From Pantoea eucrina (GTDB lineage Bacteria > Pseudomonadota > Gammaproteobacteria > Enterobacterales > Enterobacteriaceae): a stretch of 64,000 nucleotides of DNA. Below are positions 9,032-18,252 of this stretch, piece by piece. Location: assembly GCF_002095385.1 (NCBI RefSeq), contig NZ_MIPP01000004.1, positions 62,001-126,000 on the forward strand, in the 5' to 3' direction. A program made the translations under genes and the position numbers. A model generated the notes under the pieces. That model was not told where the DNA came from. It worked only from the letters and a program-made list of their open reading frames with translations, and did not search any database. Positions within the stretch are counted from its first letter, which is position 1. Every line of letters begins with the position of its first letter.

Positions 9032-11464
9032 ATGGCTGGCGTGAACAAAGCTCAACTGACTGAAACCGACATCGTAACTAAATTTATTCTGCCTGCGGTC
9101 AAGAAGGCCGGATGGGATGACATGACGCAGATTCGCCAGGAGGTGAAGTTACGTGATGGCAAGGTAGTTGTGCGGGGTAAACTGGCATCCCGTCAGAAAG
9201 TGAAATCAGCAGATATAGTGCTCTACCATAAGCCAGGTTTACCGCTGGCAGTCATTGAAGCGAAAGCAAACAAGCATGAAATTGGAAAAGGAATGCAGCA
9301 GGGACTGGGTTATGCCACCTTGTTAGAGGTTCCTTTCGTCTTTGCCTCTAATGGCGATGGCTTCATATTTCACGACAAAACGAACCCTGATCAGCTGGAA
9401 CGAGAAATTACACTCGAAGAGTTCCCAACGCCTGCTGAGTTATGGGGGAAGTTCTGTCTCTGGAAAGGCTATACCGCCGCACAGCTGCCTGTTATTACGC
9501 AGGGCTACTATGATGACGGCTCCGGTAAATCGCCGCGTTATTATCAGCTTCAGGCAATCAATAAAACGCTTGAGGCTATCTCAGCAGGCCAGAACCGCAT
9601 TTTATTAGTGATGGCAACCGGGACCGGCAAAACCTACACCGCCTTCCAGATTATCTGGCGGTTATGGAAAGGCAGGCACAAGAAACGCATCCTGTTCCTT
9701 GCCGATCGCAACATTCTTGTTGATCAAACCCGCACCAATGATTTCCAGCCTTTTGGGCAGGCAATGACTAAAATCACTGGCCGCACCGTCGATCCCGCTT
9801 ACGAAATCCATCTGGCACTGTATCAGGCGATGACAGGAACCGACGAGCATGAAAAAGCGTATAAGCAGGTTGCGCGTGACTTCTTCGACCTGATCATCAT
9901 TGACGAGTGCCATCGCGGCAGCGCCGCTGAAGACAGTGCCTGGCGCGAGATTTTAGAATATTTTAGTAGTGCGACTCAGGTCGGTTTAACGGCGACGCCG
10001 AAAGAAACCCATGAGGTCTCAAATACAGACTATTTCGGTGAGCCGGTTTATACCTATTCCCTTAAACAAGGCATTGAGGATGGCTTCCTGGCGCCTTATA
10101 AAGTGGTACGCGTTGATATCAATGTTGACCTGCAAGGGTGGCGTCCAGCGAAAGGGGAAGTCGATAAAAATGGTGAGCTGATCGAAGATCGCATCTACAA
10201 CCAAAAAGATTTTGATCGCAACTTAGTCATTGATGAACGCACTCAGCTGGTGGCGGAAACCATTACGGATTACCTTAAACGCACCAACCCCATGGATAAA
10301 ACCATCGTCTTCTGCAATGACATCCCTCATGCAGAGCGGATGCGGCGCGCCCTGGTCAATCTCAACGCAGCGCAAATGAAAGAAAATGATAAATACATTA
10401 TGCGTATTACAGGCGATGAGACTGAGGGAAAAAACCAGCTCGATAACTTCATCAATCCGAAGAAGCCCTACCCGGTTATCACCGTAACATCAGAACTGAT
10501 GACAACGGGTGTAGATGCCAAAACCTGTAAGCTGGTTGTGCTTGAACAAAATATCCAGTCGATGACCAAATTTAAGCAGATCATCGGACGTGGTACACGT
10601 ATTGATGAACGCTACAACAAGCTGTGGTTCACCATTCTGGATTTCCGAAAAGCCACCGAACTGTTTGCAGATGAACGCTTTGATGGATTGCCGGTGAAAG
10701 TCATAAACACCACAAAAGATGAGGTCGCCGATCCAGAGTCAGATTTTGATGAGCAACTGGAAGATAATGCATCGGGTGAAGATGGCCAAACAGGCCATGC
10801 AGAAGAACCATCGCCGGATTATCCCTCGGGTGCTCCAACAGAACCCGAACCTGATGGCGCACTACCCGAAACAGACGAAGAACGACGCAGGAAGTTTTAC
10901 GTTAAAGGCGTTGCTGTCAACGTGCTATCTAAACGCGTTCAGTATTATGACGCTGACGGTAAGCTGGTCACCGAATCTTTTCAGGATTACACCCGCCGTA
11001 CGCTGATGAAAGAGTACGCATCTTTAAATGATTTTGTTCAGCGCTGGCAGAGTGCTGAACGTAAACAGGCCATTATCGAAGAGCTGGAACAGCAGGGCAT
11101 TATCTGGGATGTGCTGACGGAAGAGGTCGGCAAAGAGCTGGATCCCTTCGATATGCTCTGCCATGTCGTGTACGGCCAGCCGCCGCTCACCCGCCGTGAA
11201 CGCGCCGATAACGTGCGTAAGCGCAACTACTTCACCAAATACTCTGAGTCGGCTCAGACCGTCTTGAGCAACCTGCTCGATAAATACGCCGATGCGGGCG
11301 TAAAGGAAATCGAAGATATTCAGGTACTGAAGCTGCGACCTTTTGATACCATGGGCCGCCCTTTGGAGATCATCAAAAAGAACTTTGGTGACAAGGAAAG
11401 CTACATGAGTGCCGTGAGTGAACTGGAAAACGAAATCTACGAACTACCTCCTCGCTCGGCCTGA
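9032..11464 (+). CDS. hsdR: Type I restriction enzyme, R (motor/nuclease) subunit
   Basis: An 810-residue protein when started at the ATG at 9032, where homologues begin ('[14 protein letters not shown]'); the frame is open 28 codons further upstream. It has the N-terminal PD-(D/E)XK nuclease with 'LAVIEAKAN' near residue 75, then SF2 translocase motifs: Walker A 'ATGTGKT' near 193, 'IIDECHRGS' near 289, 'GLTATP' and 'IIGRGTRID'. The C-terminal helical domain docks on the methylase. The size of about 810 residues, with HsdM of about 490 and HsdS of about 590, fits the type IB family (EcoAI-like), not the larger type IA enzymes. It cuts unmodified DNA after ATP-driven translocation as part of an R2M2S complex. 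It is followed directly by hsdM and hsdS in one operon. Confidence 0.95.
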   Translation: MAGVNKAQLTETDIVTKFILPAVKKAGWDDMTQIRQEVKLRDGKVVVRGKLASRQKVKSADIVLYHKPGLPLAVIEAKANKHEIGKGMQQGLGYATLLEVPFVFASNGDGFIFHDKTNPDQLEREITLEEFPTPAELWGKFCLWKGYTAAQLPVITQGYYDDGSGKSPRYYQLQAINKTLEAISAGQNRILLVMATGTGKTYTAFQIIWRLWKGRHKKRILFLADRNILVDQTRTNDFQPFGQAMTKITGRTVDPAYEIHLALYQAMTGTDEHEKAYKQVARDFFDLIIIDECHRGSAAEDSAWREILEYFSSATQVGLTATPKETHEVSNTDYFGEPVYTYSLKQGIEDGFLAPYKVVRVDINVDLQGWRPAKGEVDKNGELIEDRIYNQKDFDRNLVIDERTQLVAETITDYLKRTNPMDKTIVFCNDIPHAERMRRALVNLNAAQMKENDKYIMRITGDETEGKNQLDNFINPKKPYPVITVTSELMTTGVDAKTCKLVVLEQNIQSMTKFKQIIGRGTRIDERYNKLWFTILDFRKATELFADERFDGLPVKVINTTKDEVADPESDFDEQLEDNASGEDGQTGHAEEPSPDYPSGAPTEPEPDGALPETDEERRRKFYVKGVAVNVLSKRVQYYDADGKLVTESFQDYTRRTLMKEYASLNDFVQRWQSAERKQAIIEELEQQGIIWDVLTEEVGKELDPFDMLCHVVYGQPPLTRRERADNVRKRNYFTKYSESAQTVLSNLLDKYADAGVKEIEDIQVLKLRPFDTMGRPLEIIKKNFGDKESYMSAVSELENEIYELPPRSA

Positions 11465-11536
11465 TTCCCTTTTAATGTCTGTCACCGTAGCGACCGCTCG
11501 GTGGCAGACTTTTTTATTACGGAAATTGCAACAAAC

Positions 11537-13012
11537 ATGTCTATCAGTTCAGTTATCAAATCCTTACAGGACATTATGCGTAAAGACGCCGGTGTGGACG
11601 GCGATGCGCAACGTCTGGGTCAGCTTTCATGGCTGTTGTTTTTAAAAATTTTCGACACTCAGGAAGAAGAGCTGGAAGCCATAATGGATGCGGAAGAATA
11701 TCGTCTGCCGATTCCCGCACGTTATCTGTGGCGCAACTGGGCGGCTGATGCAGAAGGCATAACGGGCGACGCGCTGCTTGAGTTCGTCAATGACGATCTC
11801 TTCCCTGCCCTGAAAAACCTGCCTGCACCTCGTGATAAAAATCCTCGTGGATTTGTGGTGCGGGAAGCTTTCAGCGATGCCTATAACTATATGAAAAACG
11901 GCACGCTGCTGCGTCAGGTGATCAACAAACTGAATGAGATCAATTTCGGCGACAGCAACGAACGCCATCTGTTTGGCGATATCTACGAACAAATTCTGCG
12001 CGATCTGCAAAGCGCCGGTAACGCTGGTGAGTTTTATACACCACGCGCCGTTACCCGCTTTATGGTTAACCGTATCGACCCCAGACTGGGCGAGCGCGTG
12101 ATTGACCCTGCCTGCGGCACTGGCGGATTTCTGGCTTGCACGGTTGACCATATTAAAGCCAACTACGTTCACAGCACCGATGATCATCAAACGCTACAGA
12201 AGCAGATTCACGGTGTAGAGAAAAAGCAGCTCCCGCACCTGCTTTGTACTACCAATATGCTGCTGCACGGTATTGAAGTTCCGGTACAGATTCGCCATGA
12301 CAATACGTTAAGCAAACCACTCTCTTCATGGGATGAGCAGTTCGATGTGATTGTTACCAACCCGCCATTTGGCGGCACCGAAGAAGATGGCATCGAGAAA
12401 AACTTTCCCTCTGAAACGCAAACGCGTGAAACTGCAGACCTCTTCCTGCAGTTGATTGTTGAAGTGCTGGCGGATAAAGGACGCGCCGCTGTCGTCCTTC
12501 CGGATGGCACGCTATTTGGTGAAGGTGTTAAAACCAAAATCAAAAAGCTGCTGACAGAAGAGTGCAACCTGCACACCATCGTACGTCTGCCGAATGGCGT
12601 GTTTAATCCCTATACCGGCATCAAAACTAACCTGCTGTTTTTCACCAAAGGCCAGCCGACTCAGGATATCTGGTTCTATGAACATCCCTATCCTGAAGGC
12701 GTGAAAAACTACAGCAAAACTCGTCCGATGAAGTTTGAAGAGTTTCAGGCAGAAATTGACTGGTGGGGCGATGAAGCGGACGGCTTTGCCAGCCGTGTTG
12801 AAAACGAACACGCCTGGAAAGTCAGCATTGATGATGTTATTGCACGTAACTTCAACCTTGATATTAAGAATCCACATCAGGCAGAAGCAGTCATCCATGA
12901 TCCCGATAAGCTGCTGGCGCAGTATCGGCAGCAGCAAACCGAAATCAACCAGCTGCGCCACCAGCTACGCGATATCCTCGGTGCCGCGCTTGCGGGCAAG
13001 GAGGTCAACTGA
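11537..13012 (+). CDS. hsdM: Type I DNA methyltransferase (adenine-specific), M subunit
   Basis: A 491-residue protein from the ATG at 11537 ('MSISSVIKSLQ', the family's normal N-terminus; the frame extends 12 codons upstream). The N-terminal helical domain is followed by 'GEFYTPRAV', the SAM-binding motif I 'DPACGTGGF' near residue 190 and the catalytic 'NPPF' near residue 275. It methylates adenine in the half-sites chosen by HsdS and is also a scaffold of the restriction complex. The stop codon overlaps the hsdS start (TGATG), typical of coupled M and S translation. Confidence 0.95.
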   Translation: MSISSVIKSLQDIMRKDAGVDGDAQRLGQLSWLLFLKIFDTQEEELEAIMDAEEYRLPIPARYLWRNWAADAEGITGDALLEFVNDDLFPALKNLPAPRDKNPRGFVVREAFSDAYNYMKNGTLLRQVINKLNEINFGDSNERHLFGDIYEQILRDLQSAGNAGEFYTPRAVTRFMVNRIDPRLGERVIDPACGTGGFLACTVDHIKANYVHSTDDHQTLQKQIHGVEKKQLPHLLCTTNMLLHGIEVPVQIRHDNTLSKPLSSWDEQFDVIVTNPPFGGTEEDGIEKNFPSETQTRETADLFLQLIVEVLADKGRAAVVLPDGTLFGEGVKTKIKKLLTEECNLHTIVRLPNGVFNPYTGIKTNLLFFTKGQPTQDIWFYEHPYPEGVKNYSKTRPMKFEEFQAEIDWWGDEADGFASRVENEHAWKVSIDDVIARNFNLDIKNPHQAEAVIHDPDKLLAQYRQQQTEINQLRHQLRDILGAALAGKEVN

Positions 13013-14772
13013 TGTCTTTTGAACAACTGATCACCCAACATATCGATACCTGGACTTCTGCCTTGCAGACACGTTCAACGGCGGGACGCGGCAGCAACGG
13101 CAAGATTGACCTTTATGGCATTAAAAAGCTGCGTGAGTTGATTCTGGAGCTGGCGGTGCGCGGCAAACTGGTGCCGCAGGATCCGAATGATGAACCGGCA
13201 TCTGAGTTGCTGAAACGGATTGCCGATGAAAAAGCCGAGCTGGTGAAGCAGGGGAAGATTAAGAAGCAGAAGCCTTTGCCGGAAATCGATGAGGATGATA
13301 AGCCGTTTGGATTACCGGTGGGTTGGGAGTGGGTAAGATTAGGCGACTTATCTAGTAAAATCACAGATGGAGTTCATCATACGCCAAAATATATTGATAA
13401 TGGCGTTGCATTTATTTCAGTCAAAGATATCAATGGGGATAGTATATCCTTCGATAATTGTAAATATATCTCTCAAGAACAACACGATGAAATAAATGCA
13501 AGATGTAACCCTGAGGAAAGGGATTTATTAATATGCAGAATTGGCACATTAGGAAGAGTAACCCTTGTAAATACAAACAGGCCTTTTAGTCTTTTTGTAA
13601 GTGTCGGCCTGATAAAACCTGTATCAACTTTAGTAAACACAACTTATTTACATAGGTTATTTTACAGCCCGTGCATGCTTTCACAATTAGAGAATATTAA
13701 AGTTGGTGGGAGTCATACAAACAAACTAAATCTAAGCGACATTCCAAACTTACTAATTCCTTTTCCATCCATAGCTGAACAAATTCGCATCGTAGACAAA
13801 CTTAAAGATCTCATGTCCCTCTGCGACCAACTGGAACAGCAATCTCTGACCAGTCTGGACGCACATTCCCAGCTGGTTGAAACGTTGCTGGCAACACTCA
13901 CCAATAGCCAAAATGCCGAAGAGTTAGCCGAAAACTGGGCGCGAATCAGCCAGCATTTCGACACGCTGTTTACCACCGAAGCCAGTATCGACGCACTTAA
14001 ACAAATTATTTTGCAACTGGCGGTAATGGGTAAACTGGTGCCGCAGGATCCGAACGATGAACCTGCATCTGAACTGCTTAAACGTATTGAGCGGGAAAAA
14101 GTGCAACTGGTGAAAGAAGGTAAAATTAAAAAACAGAAACTTTTGCCACCAGTGAGTGACGATGAAAAGCCATTTGAGTTACCGGTGGGGTGGGAATGGA
14201 TAACCCTTTCACATTTAGGTAGTTTTTCAGGTGGTAAAACCCCGAGTAAGATGAGAGGCGACTATTGGGACGGCGATATCCCTTGGGTGACACCAAAAGA
14301 TATGAAAACGCGACTAATAACGACCTCAGAGGATTTTGTTACTAGCTTAGCAATTGAGGATGGATTGGGGAAAGTATCTCAAGGTAGTTTGTTATTTGTA
14401 GCAAGAAGTGGAATACTGAGAAGGACTTTTCCTGTTGCAATAACAGCTATTGAATGTACTGTTAATCAAGACATGAAGGTTTTAAATCCTTTTATTTTAA
14501 ATATCAACAGCTATATTATTCTAATGATGCAAGGATTTGAAAAGTATATACTTAACAACCTTACCAAGGTTGGAACTACTGTTGAAAGCCTATTATTTGA
14601 TGAGTTTGCTTCCCATCCTTTTATGCTTCCTCCTTTAGAGGAGCAATTTCGCATCACTAATAAAGTAAATGAAATGTTGAGGATTTGCGATGCTCTTAAA
14701 TCCCGTCTGCAATCCGCCCAGCAAACTCAGCTTCACCTAGCGGATGCACTCACTGATGCAGCCTTAAACTAA
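13012..14772 (+). CDS. hsdS: Type I restriction-modification specificity subunit
   Basis: A 586-residue protein with two target-recognition domains separated by conserved helical spacers. The segment 'GKLVPQDPNDEPASELLKRI' followed by a K/E-rich helix and 'LPVGWEW' occurs twice, at about 13156-13330 and 14031-14199. These direct repeats mark the starts of TRD1 and TRD2. Both TRDs (about 13340-13790 and 14200-14640) are much more AT-rich than the spacers and than hsdR/hsdM, which is the usual sign of TRD exchange between alleles. The protein sets the bipartite sequence recognised by the complex; the sequence itself cannot be read from here. Confidence 0.93.
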   Translation: MSFEQLITQHIDTWTSALQTRSTAGRGSNGKIDLYGIKKLRELILELAVRGKLVPQDPNDEPASELLKRIADEKAELVKQGKIKKQKPLPEIDEDDKPFGLPVGWEWVRLGDLSSKITDGVHHTPKYIDNGVAFISVKDINGDSISFDNCKYISQEQHDEINARCNPEERDLLICRIGTLGRVTLVNTNRPFSLFVSVGLIKPVSTLVNTTYLHRLFYSPCMLSQLENIKVGGSHTNKLNLSDIPNLLIPFPSIAEQIRIVDKLKDLMSLCDQLEQQSLTSLDAHSQLVETLLATLTNSQNAEELAENWARISQHFDTLFTTEASIDALKQIILQLAVMGKLVPQDPNDEPASELLKRIEREKVQLVKEGKIKKQKLLPPVSDDEKPFELPVGWEWITLSHLGSFSGGKTPSKMRGDYWDGDIPWVTPKDMKTRLITTSEDFVTSLAIEDGLGKVSQGSLLFVARSGILRRTFPVAITAIECTVNQDMKVLNPFILNINSYIILMMQGFEKYILNNLTKVGTTVESLLFDEFASHPFMLPPLEEQFRITNKVNEMLRICDALKSRLQSAQQTQLHLADALTDAALN

Positions 14773-14782
14773 GGAACAGACG

Positions 14783-15886
14783 ATGCCGGTTCATCATGCT
14801 ATCTGGCGGGTAAGTGATACCCCCCAGCCACTGACTATCAGCAAACTGGCCAGCGAGAGTTTGCTGGAAAGAATGATCTTGAACAACCCAACCATTCTTT
14901 CAGATCAGTGGATGATTATCGGGCATCAGGAAAATACGCTCGATAAGGGGCGTATTGATCTGCTGGCGATAGCGCCTGATGCCTCGCTAATCCTGATAGA
15001 GCTGAAACGCGACCGCACACCGCGCGAGGTAGTCGCTCAGGCGCTGGATTACGCTTCATGGGTAGATGATTTAACCGCAGACCGCCTGTCACAAATTTAT
15101 GAAAAATTCTCTGGCGGCGGTAATCTGGGTGACGCCTTTAAGCAACGTTTCAATACTGAGTTAGAAGAAGAGTCTATTAACCAGTCGCATCAAATCATTA
15201 TCGTAGCGGCGGAACTGGATCCGTCCACCGAACGCATTGTCGACTATCTAAGCAAAAATGGTATCTCTATTAACGTGCTGTTCTTCAAAGTCTTTCAGCA
15301 CGGGGACGAGCAGCTTTTAAGTCGCGCCTGGCTTCTTGATCCCAGCGAGACGCAAACTAACGCTGCTCAAGCCACCGCAGGTACGAGTGCTCAATCAAAA
15401 GAACCCTGGAACGGAGAGTTCTATGTCTCGTTCGGTGACTCAAATAGTCGTAACTGGGAAGAGGCGCGCCGTTACGGCTTTATCAGTGCCGGTGGCGGAA
15501 GCTGGTACAGCCAGACCTTAAAACAGCTTCAGCCCGGTAAACGCGTCTGGGTTAACATCCCAAAAACAGGTTATGTTGGCGTCGGTATTGTGCAAAGTGC
15601 CGTTGAGCCAGCCAGCAGCTTTACAATCAATACTGAGGCTGGTGAAAAACTCGCGATGGACGTGCTTAAACATGGAAACCTATATCGCGATAACTCAGGT
15701 GATCCCGATGTATCTGAGTATTTTGTTTCAGTGAAGTGGCTTGAAACCCGTAGTGAACAGGATGCAGTAAATGAACTTGGATTCTTCGGTAATCAAAATA
15801 CCGTTTGTAAACCGACAACGCCAAAATGGCGACACACTGTTGAAAGGTTGAAAAATCACTTCATAAACTGGAATACTAACGAGTAG
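14783..15886 (+). CDS. PD-(D/E)XK nuclease (DUF91/NucS-like) fused to a PUA/EVE-like domain
   Basis: A 367-residue protein 10 nt behind hsdS with an AAGGA ribosome-binding site. Residues of about 50-95 have the NucS/DUF91 nuclease signature: 'GRIDLLAI' (metal-binding Asp), 'LILIELKRD' (E-x-K) and a following 'QALDYASWV' helix. Residues of about 205-330 form a second domain with 'WEEARRYGFISAGGGSWY' and 'LQPGKRVWVNIPKTGYVGVGIV', a PUA/ASCH/EVE-like fold often used to read modified bases. The combination suggests a nuclease directed by DNA or RNA modification, or an accessory to the type I system it is co-transcribed with. Domain calls are from motif recognition; partner specificity is inference. 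Confidence 0.75.
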   Translation: MPVHHAIWRVSDTPQPLTISKLASESLLERMILNNPTILSDQWMIIGHQENTLDKGRIDLLAIAPDASLILIELKRDRTPREVVAQALDYASWVDDLTADRLSQIYEKFSGGGNLGDAFKQRFNTELEEESINQSHQIIIVAAELDPSTERIVDYLSKNGISINVLFFKVFQHGDEQLLSRAWLLDPSETQTNAAQATAGTSAQSKEPWNGEFYVSFGDSNSRNWEEARRYGFISAGGGSWYSQTLKQLQPGKRVWVNIPKTGYVGVGIVQSAVEPASSFTINTEAGEKLAMDVLKHGNLYRDNSGDPDVSEYFVSVKWLETRSEQDAVNELGFFGNQNTVCKPTTPKWRHTVERLKNHFINWNTNE

Positions 15887-15932
15887 AATTTTTCGGAATT
15901 AAGGTGAATGGATTTTAATAAGGATCATAACA

Positions 15933-16073
15933 ATGCGTAAAATCCTCCAATCCGAATACACGTTCCGGCGGTCACACGAAGGTGTGGCTGCCCCGACGGT
16001 ATATTCGGGAATTACCCATGCATACAAGAAATCGATCGTTTCGTCGCCATCATATGAAAAGGCTCAAAACTAA
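15933..16073 (+). CDS. Small ORF (46 aa) overlapping a hairpin RNA
   Basis: An ATG with a good AAGGA ribosome-binding site (15920s) opens a 46-codon frame through the RNA hairpin at 15952-16008 and overlaps the first 18 codons of the next small gene in another frame. It begins 'MRKILQSEYTFRRSHEG'. There is no known domain. It may be a regulatory leader ORF whose translation opens the hairpin that covers the next gene's ribosome-binding site. Confidence 0.4.
   Translation: MRKILQSEYTFRRSHEGVAAPTVYSGITHAYKKSIVSSPSYEKAQN
15952..16008 (+). promoter_or_regulatory. Nested RNA hairpin in the leader of the small zinc-finger-like gene
   Basis: CCGAATA at 15952-15958 pairs perfectly with TATTCGG at 16002-16008. 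Inside it a 10-bp stem (15968-15977 with 15982-15991, two G-U pairs) is closed by a GAAG tetraloop. The outer stem ends in the GGGA that is the only ribosome-binding site candidate for the ATG at 16018. This would allow translation control; the mechanism is inferred from the fold. Confidence 0.5.
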
Positions 16074-16248
16074 ACGCGGTCGCTATAATAATGCGGCTTA
16101 CAGCTGGCCTGAAGGCGCGACTATCGTCAATATCGGTAAGGCTTATCATACGCCATGCCTCTGTTCATGCTGGATGTGTGGACATCAGCGTTTTCATCAC
16201 GGAATGAACATGCAGGAAGTGAGAGCAAGAGCCAGGTATCAGGATTAA
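16018..16248 (+). CDS. Small Cys-rich (CSCWMCG) conserved protein
   Basis: A 76-residue product from the ATG at 16018; the frame is open from 15982 but earlier codons overlap the hairpin. The N-terminus is very basic ('RRHHMKRLKTKRGRY') and the middle carries 'TPCLCSCWMCGHQR', with four cysteines in a C-x-C-x2-C-like arrangement that could bind zinc, plus flanking histidines. I recognise the CSCWMCG block as recurring in small uncharacterised bacterial proteins, but no function is assigned. The basic and Cys/His-rich make-up suggests nucleic-acid binding. An 8-bp perfect hairpin (16256-16276) sits just behind the stop. Confidence 0.6.
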   Translation: MHTRNRSFRRHHMKRLKTKRGRYNNAAYSWPEGATIVNIGKAYHTPCLCSCWMCGHQRFHHGMNMQEVRARARYQD

Positions 16249-16255
16249 GCAACTA

Positions 16256-16276
16256 AGCCCACCTCAATGGTGGGCT
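16256..16276 (+). terminator. Terminator-like hairpin
   Basis: AGCCCACC (16256-16263) pairs perfectly with GGTGGGCT (16269-16276) around a 5-nt loop, 8 nt after the stop of the small Cys-rich gene. There is no T-run behind it, so it may be a processing or stability hairpin, not an efficient intrinsic terminator. Confidence 0.5.
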
Positions 16277-16364
16277 ACCTCCCGGCATACATCCCCTAAT
16301 AAACCATCTTGTAAGCTCATCTCCCACCCACTACAAACCCGATAAGCACAATGAGGACCTCACA

Positions 16365-16523
16365 ATGCAAAGTCGAGCCACCAGCGCCAAAATCACTAAG
16401 CAACAAATTTGCCGCTCCGTTGCTAGCTCAACGGCTATTGAAGCGGGTGAAGCTGTGCAGAAAATTGAGCAAAATCTTAAGCAGTATCAAGATAAAGCAA
16501 AAGCTATCGGCTTAGCTCGCTAA
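16365..16523 (+). CDS. Small hypothetical protein (52 aa)
   Basis: A 52-codon ORF starting 'MQSRATSAKITKQQIC' with a GAGG ribosome-binding site 9 nt before the ATG. The C-terminal half is a predicted amphipathic, probably coiled helix ('AVQKIEQNLKQYQDKAKAIG'). I recognise no family. Good ribosome-binding site, clean stop and even codon use make it a plausible real gene of the element. Confidence 0.45.
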   Translation: MQSRATSAKITKQQICRSVASSTAIEAGEAVQKIEQNLKQYQDKAKAIGLAR

Positions 16524-16759
16524 TTCGGCAAAATATCGTCAACAAGCTGTATCATCGGCATATAGCTGTCAGCGATTTCGGCCTGAATAGCCTTCAAAAC
16601 GCTTTATGCTTGCCAAAAAGACTGTAACCCAGCATCTGCCTGAACTGATAACACATCAAAATTTACTTCATCGATAATGCCCAGTCTATTCAATAATACG
16701 CTGTCCGATGAAGCAGACTGGCGTATGCTCTTCAAAGAATTGAGACTATCTTTGGCCAA
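16521..16759 (-). pseudogene. Decayed ORF downstream of the integrase
   Basis: On the minus strand the frame of the integrase continues after its stop: about 52 sense codons ('ELAKDSLNSLKSIRQS...'), a TAA, then a further 27 codons ('SVLKAIQAEIADSYMPM...') to a TAG. It has the composition of a helical protein but no good start codon and an internal stop. It is probably a remnant of a small gene once co-transcribed with int. Confidence 0.35.
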
Positions 16760-16762
16760 TTC

Positions 16763-18067
16763 TCATCCTCTCTGAAATAAATTCACGACATTGCTGGTGG
16801 CCTGCTCAACATGATTAACCCTGTTTTCCCACTGTTCTAATGCCCTTCTTTTCTCTAAAAGATAATCATAGCGGTCATAGTGTTTTGAACTGACATCCTG
16901 TAAAGCATGGTTTTGAATGCGGTCGCGCAGCTCTTTCGAGACACCGATTTCGCCCATCAGCGTTTTACAGGTCCGCCGTAAATCCCTCGCGACAAACACG
17001 GGGTTGTCAGGAAAATGCTCGCGATAATAGATGATGGCTTGAGCAAAGCTGTCAGTTCGTAGATGCTTGGCCGGATCCAGTCGCTGCGGGAAGATAAACG
17101 GACTATCGTTAACGTTTTCCACCTTCAGCCTTTCCAGAATTTCTATAGCTGAATCCGTTAATGGCACCAAATGGTCGCGCTTGTTCTTTGAGACGTCAGC
17201 AACTATCAACAGTGTTTTCTCTTCCCAGTTCACGGCATCCCACAGACTGGAAGCCAGTTCATGCGGGCGCTGGCCACCAGCGTATACACATAAATTAAGC
17301 AGCAAACTCACTGTGCTGCCGACGCTTGGCGTTTTAGGAAAGTCACCGATTAACTGTTGCAGATCCTTCAACTTCAACCAGTTGGTTCCCGCTTTTTCAG
17401 CCGCTGACTGTTTAGGGATGACACTCACCGGGTTCATTTCAAGCCCAAACATCACGTTTTGCTGGTGGTTGGCCGGATCGTTATCTGCTTTAAGCCCGTA
17501 GTTGAACGCTGCCATCAGATAAGAGCGCACGCGGTTCGCTTCAACGCTCGCCCCACGCTGAATGATGGCAGACAAAATCTGTTTGATATGTAGTGGGGTG
17601 ACTTCATTAGCTTTGGTACCTTTAGCGATAAAGGAATAGGTTTCCTTCTCAAGACGGTATAGCACCTGCTGCCATGTCCGTTTTCCATCTTCCCGCATTT
17701 TGTTGGTGTAGCCCTGAATAAGCTGCTCAACACTGCCCTTTAACTGTTCAGCACGCTTTTGCTTTTCCAACGCGATTGCCTGTTCAGCTTTTTCGACCTT
17801 AGGGTTCTTCCCTTCCTTCAGCGTACCGGCATAACCTTTCGCAAGCTGGCGAGCCAGAGCTAACGACATTTCAGGGTAACGACCCAACTGAATGAAATGG
17901 CGCTTAGCATCCCAGTAGTAGCGATAGTAGAAAACCCGCTGCCCGGATGGCTCAACTTTAACGCCCAGACGCCCTGCTCCGCGCTCACCACTCTTGTCCC
18001 ATACCTGATAAGCCGAGTCGCGCGCTTTCAGTCCGCGCACCATTGAGTCCGTTAGATTGTCTGCCAA
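16763..18067 (-). CDS. Tyrosine-family site-specific integrase
   Basis: A 434-residue P4-type integrase. The N-terminal DUF4102-like arm-binding domain has 'RLGVKVEPSGQRVFYYRY' and 'LGRYPEMSLALAR'. The catalytic domain has Arg in 'GGQRPHELAS' (about residue 268), Lys near 'SKNKRDHLVPL', 'ARDLRRTCKT' (about 360, with Asp where His is common) and the nucleophile region 'SSKHYDRYDYLLEKRRALEQW' (about 395). It catalyses integration and excision of the element. Its 5' end lies 185 nt from the tRNA-Ile2 3' fragment at 18253-18299, the expected position beside an attachment site. Confidence 0.93.
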   Translation of the reverse strand: MADNLTDSMVRGLKARDSAYQVWDKSGERGAGRLGVKVEPSGQRVFYYRYYWDAKRHFIQLGRYPEMSLALARQLAKGYAGTLKEGKNPKVEKAEQAIALEKQKRAEQLKGSVEQLIQGYTNKMREDGKRTWQQVLYRLEKETYSFIAKGTKANEVTPLHIKQILSAIIQRGASVEANRVRSYLMAAFNYGLKADNDPANHQQNVMFGLEMNPVSVIPKQSAAEKAGTNWLKLKDLQQLIGDFPKTPSVGSTVSLLLNLCVYAGGQRPHELASSLWDAVNWEEKTLLIVADVSKNKRDHLVPLTDSAIEILERLKVENVNDSPFIFPQRLDPAKHLRTDSFAQAIIYYREHFPDNPVFVARDLRRTCKTLMGEIGVSKELRDRIQNHALQDVSSKHYDRYDYLLEKRRALEQWENRVNHVEQATSNVVNLFQRG

Positions 18068-18252
18068 GAGAGAGTCCTTACTAGAATTTTATTACCGTTT
18101 TCTGGGTGATGTAGCAGGTGATGTAAGGATGATACTGAAAGCAAAAACCCGGAACAACATGAAACGAAAGGATAGATATAACTTACTGTTTTATAGAATT
18201 TAATATACAAACATGGTTGAAGATGGAAAATGATGAAACATGCTATTCATAT

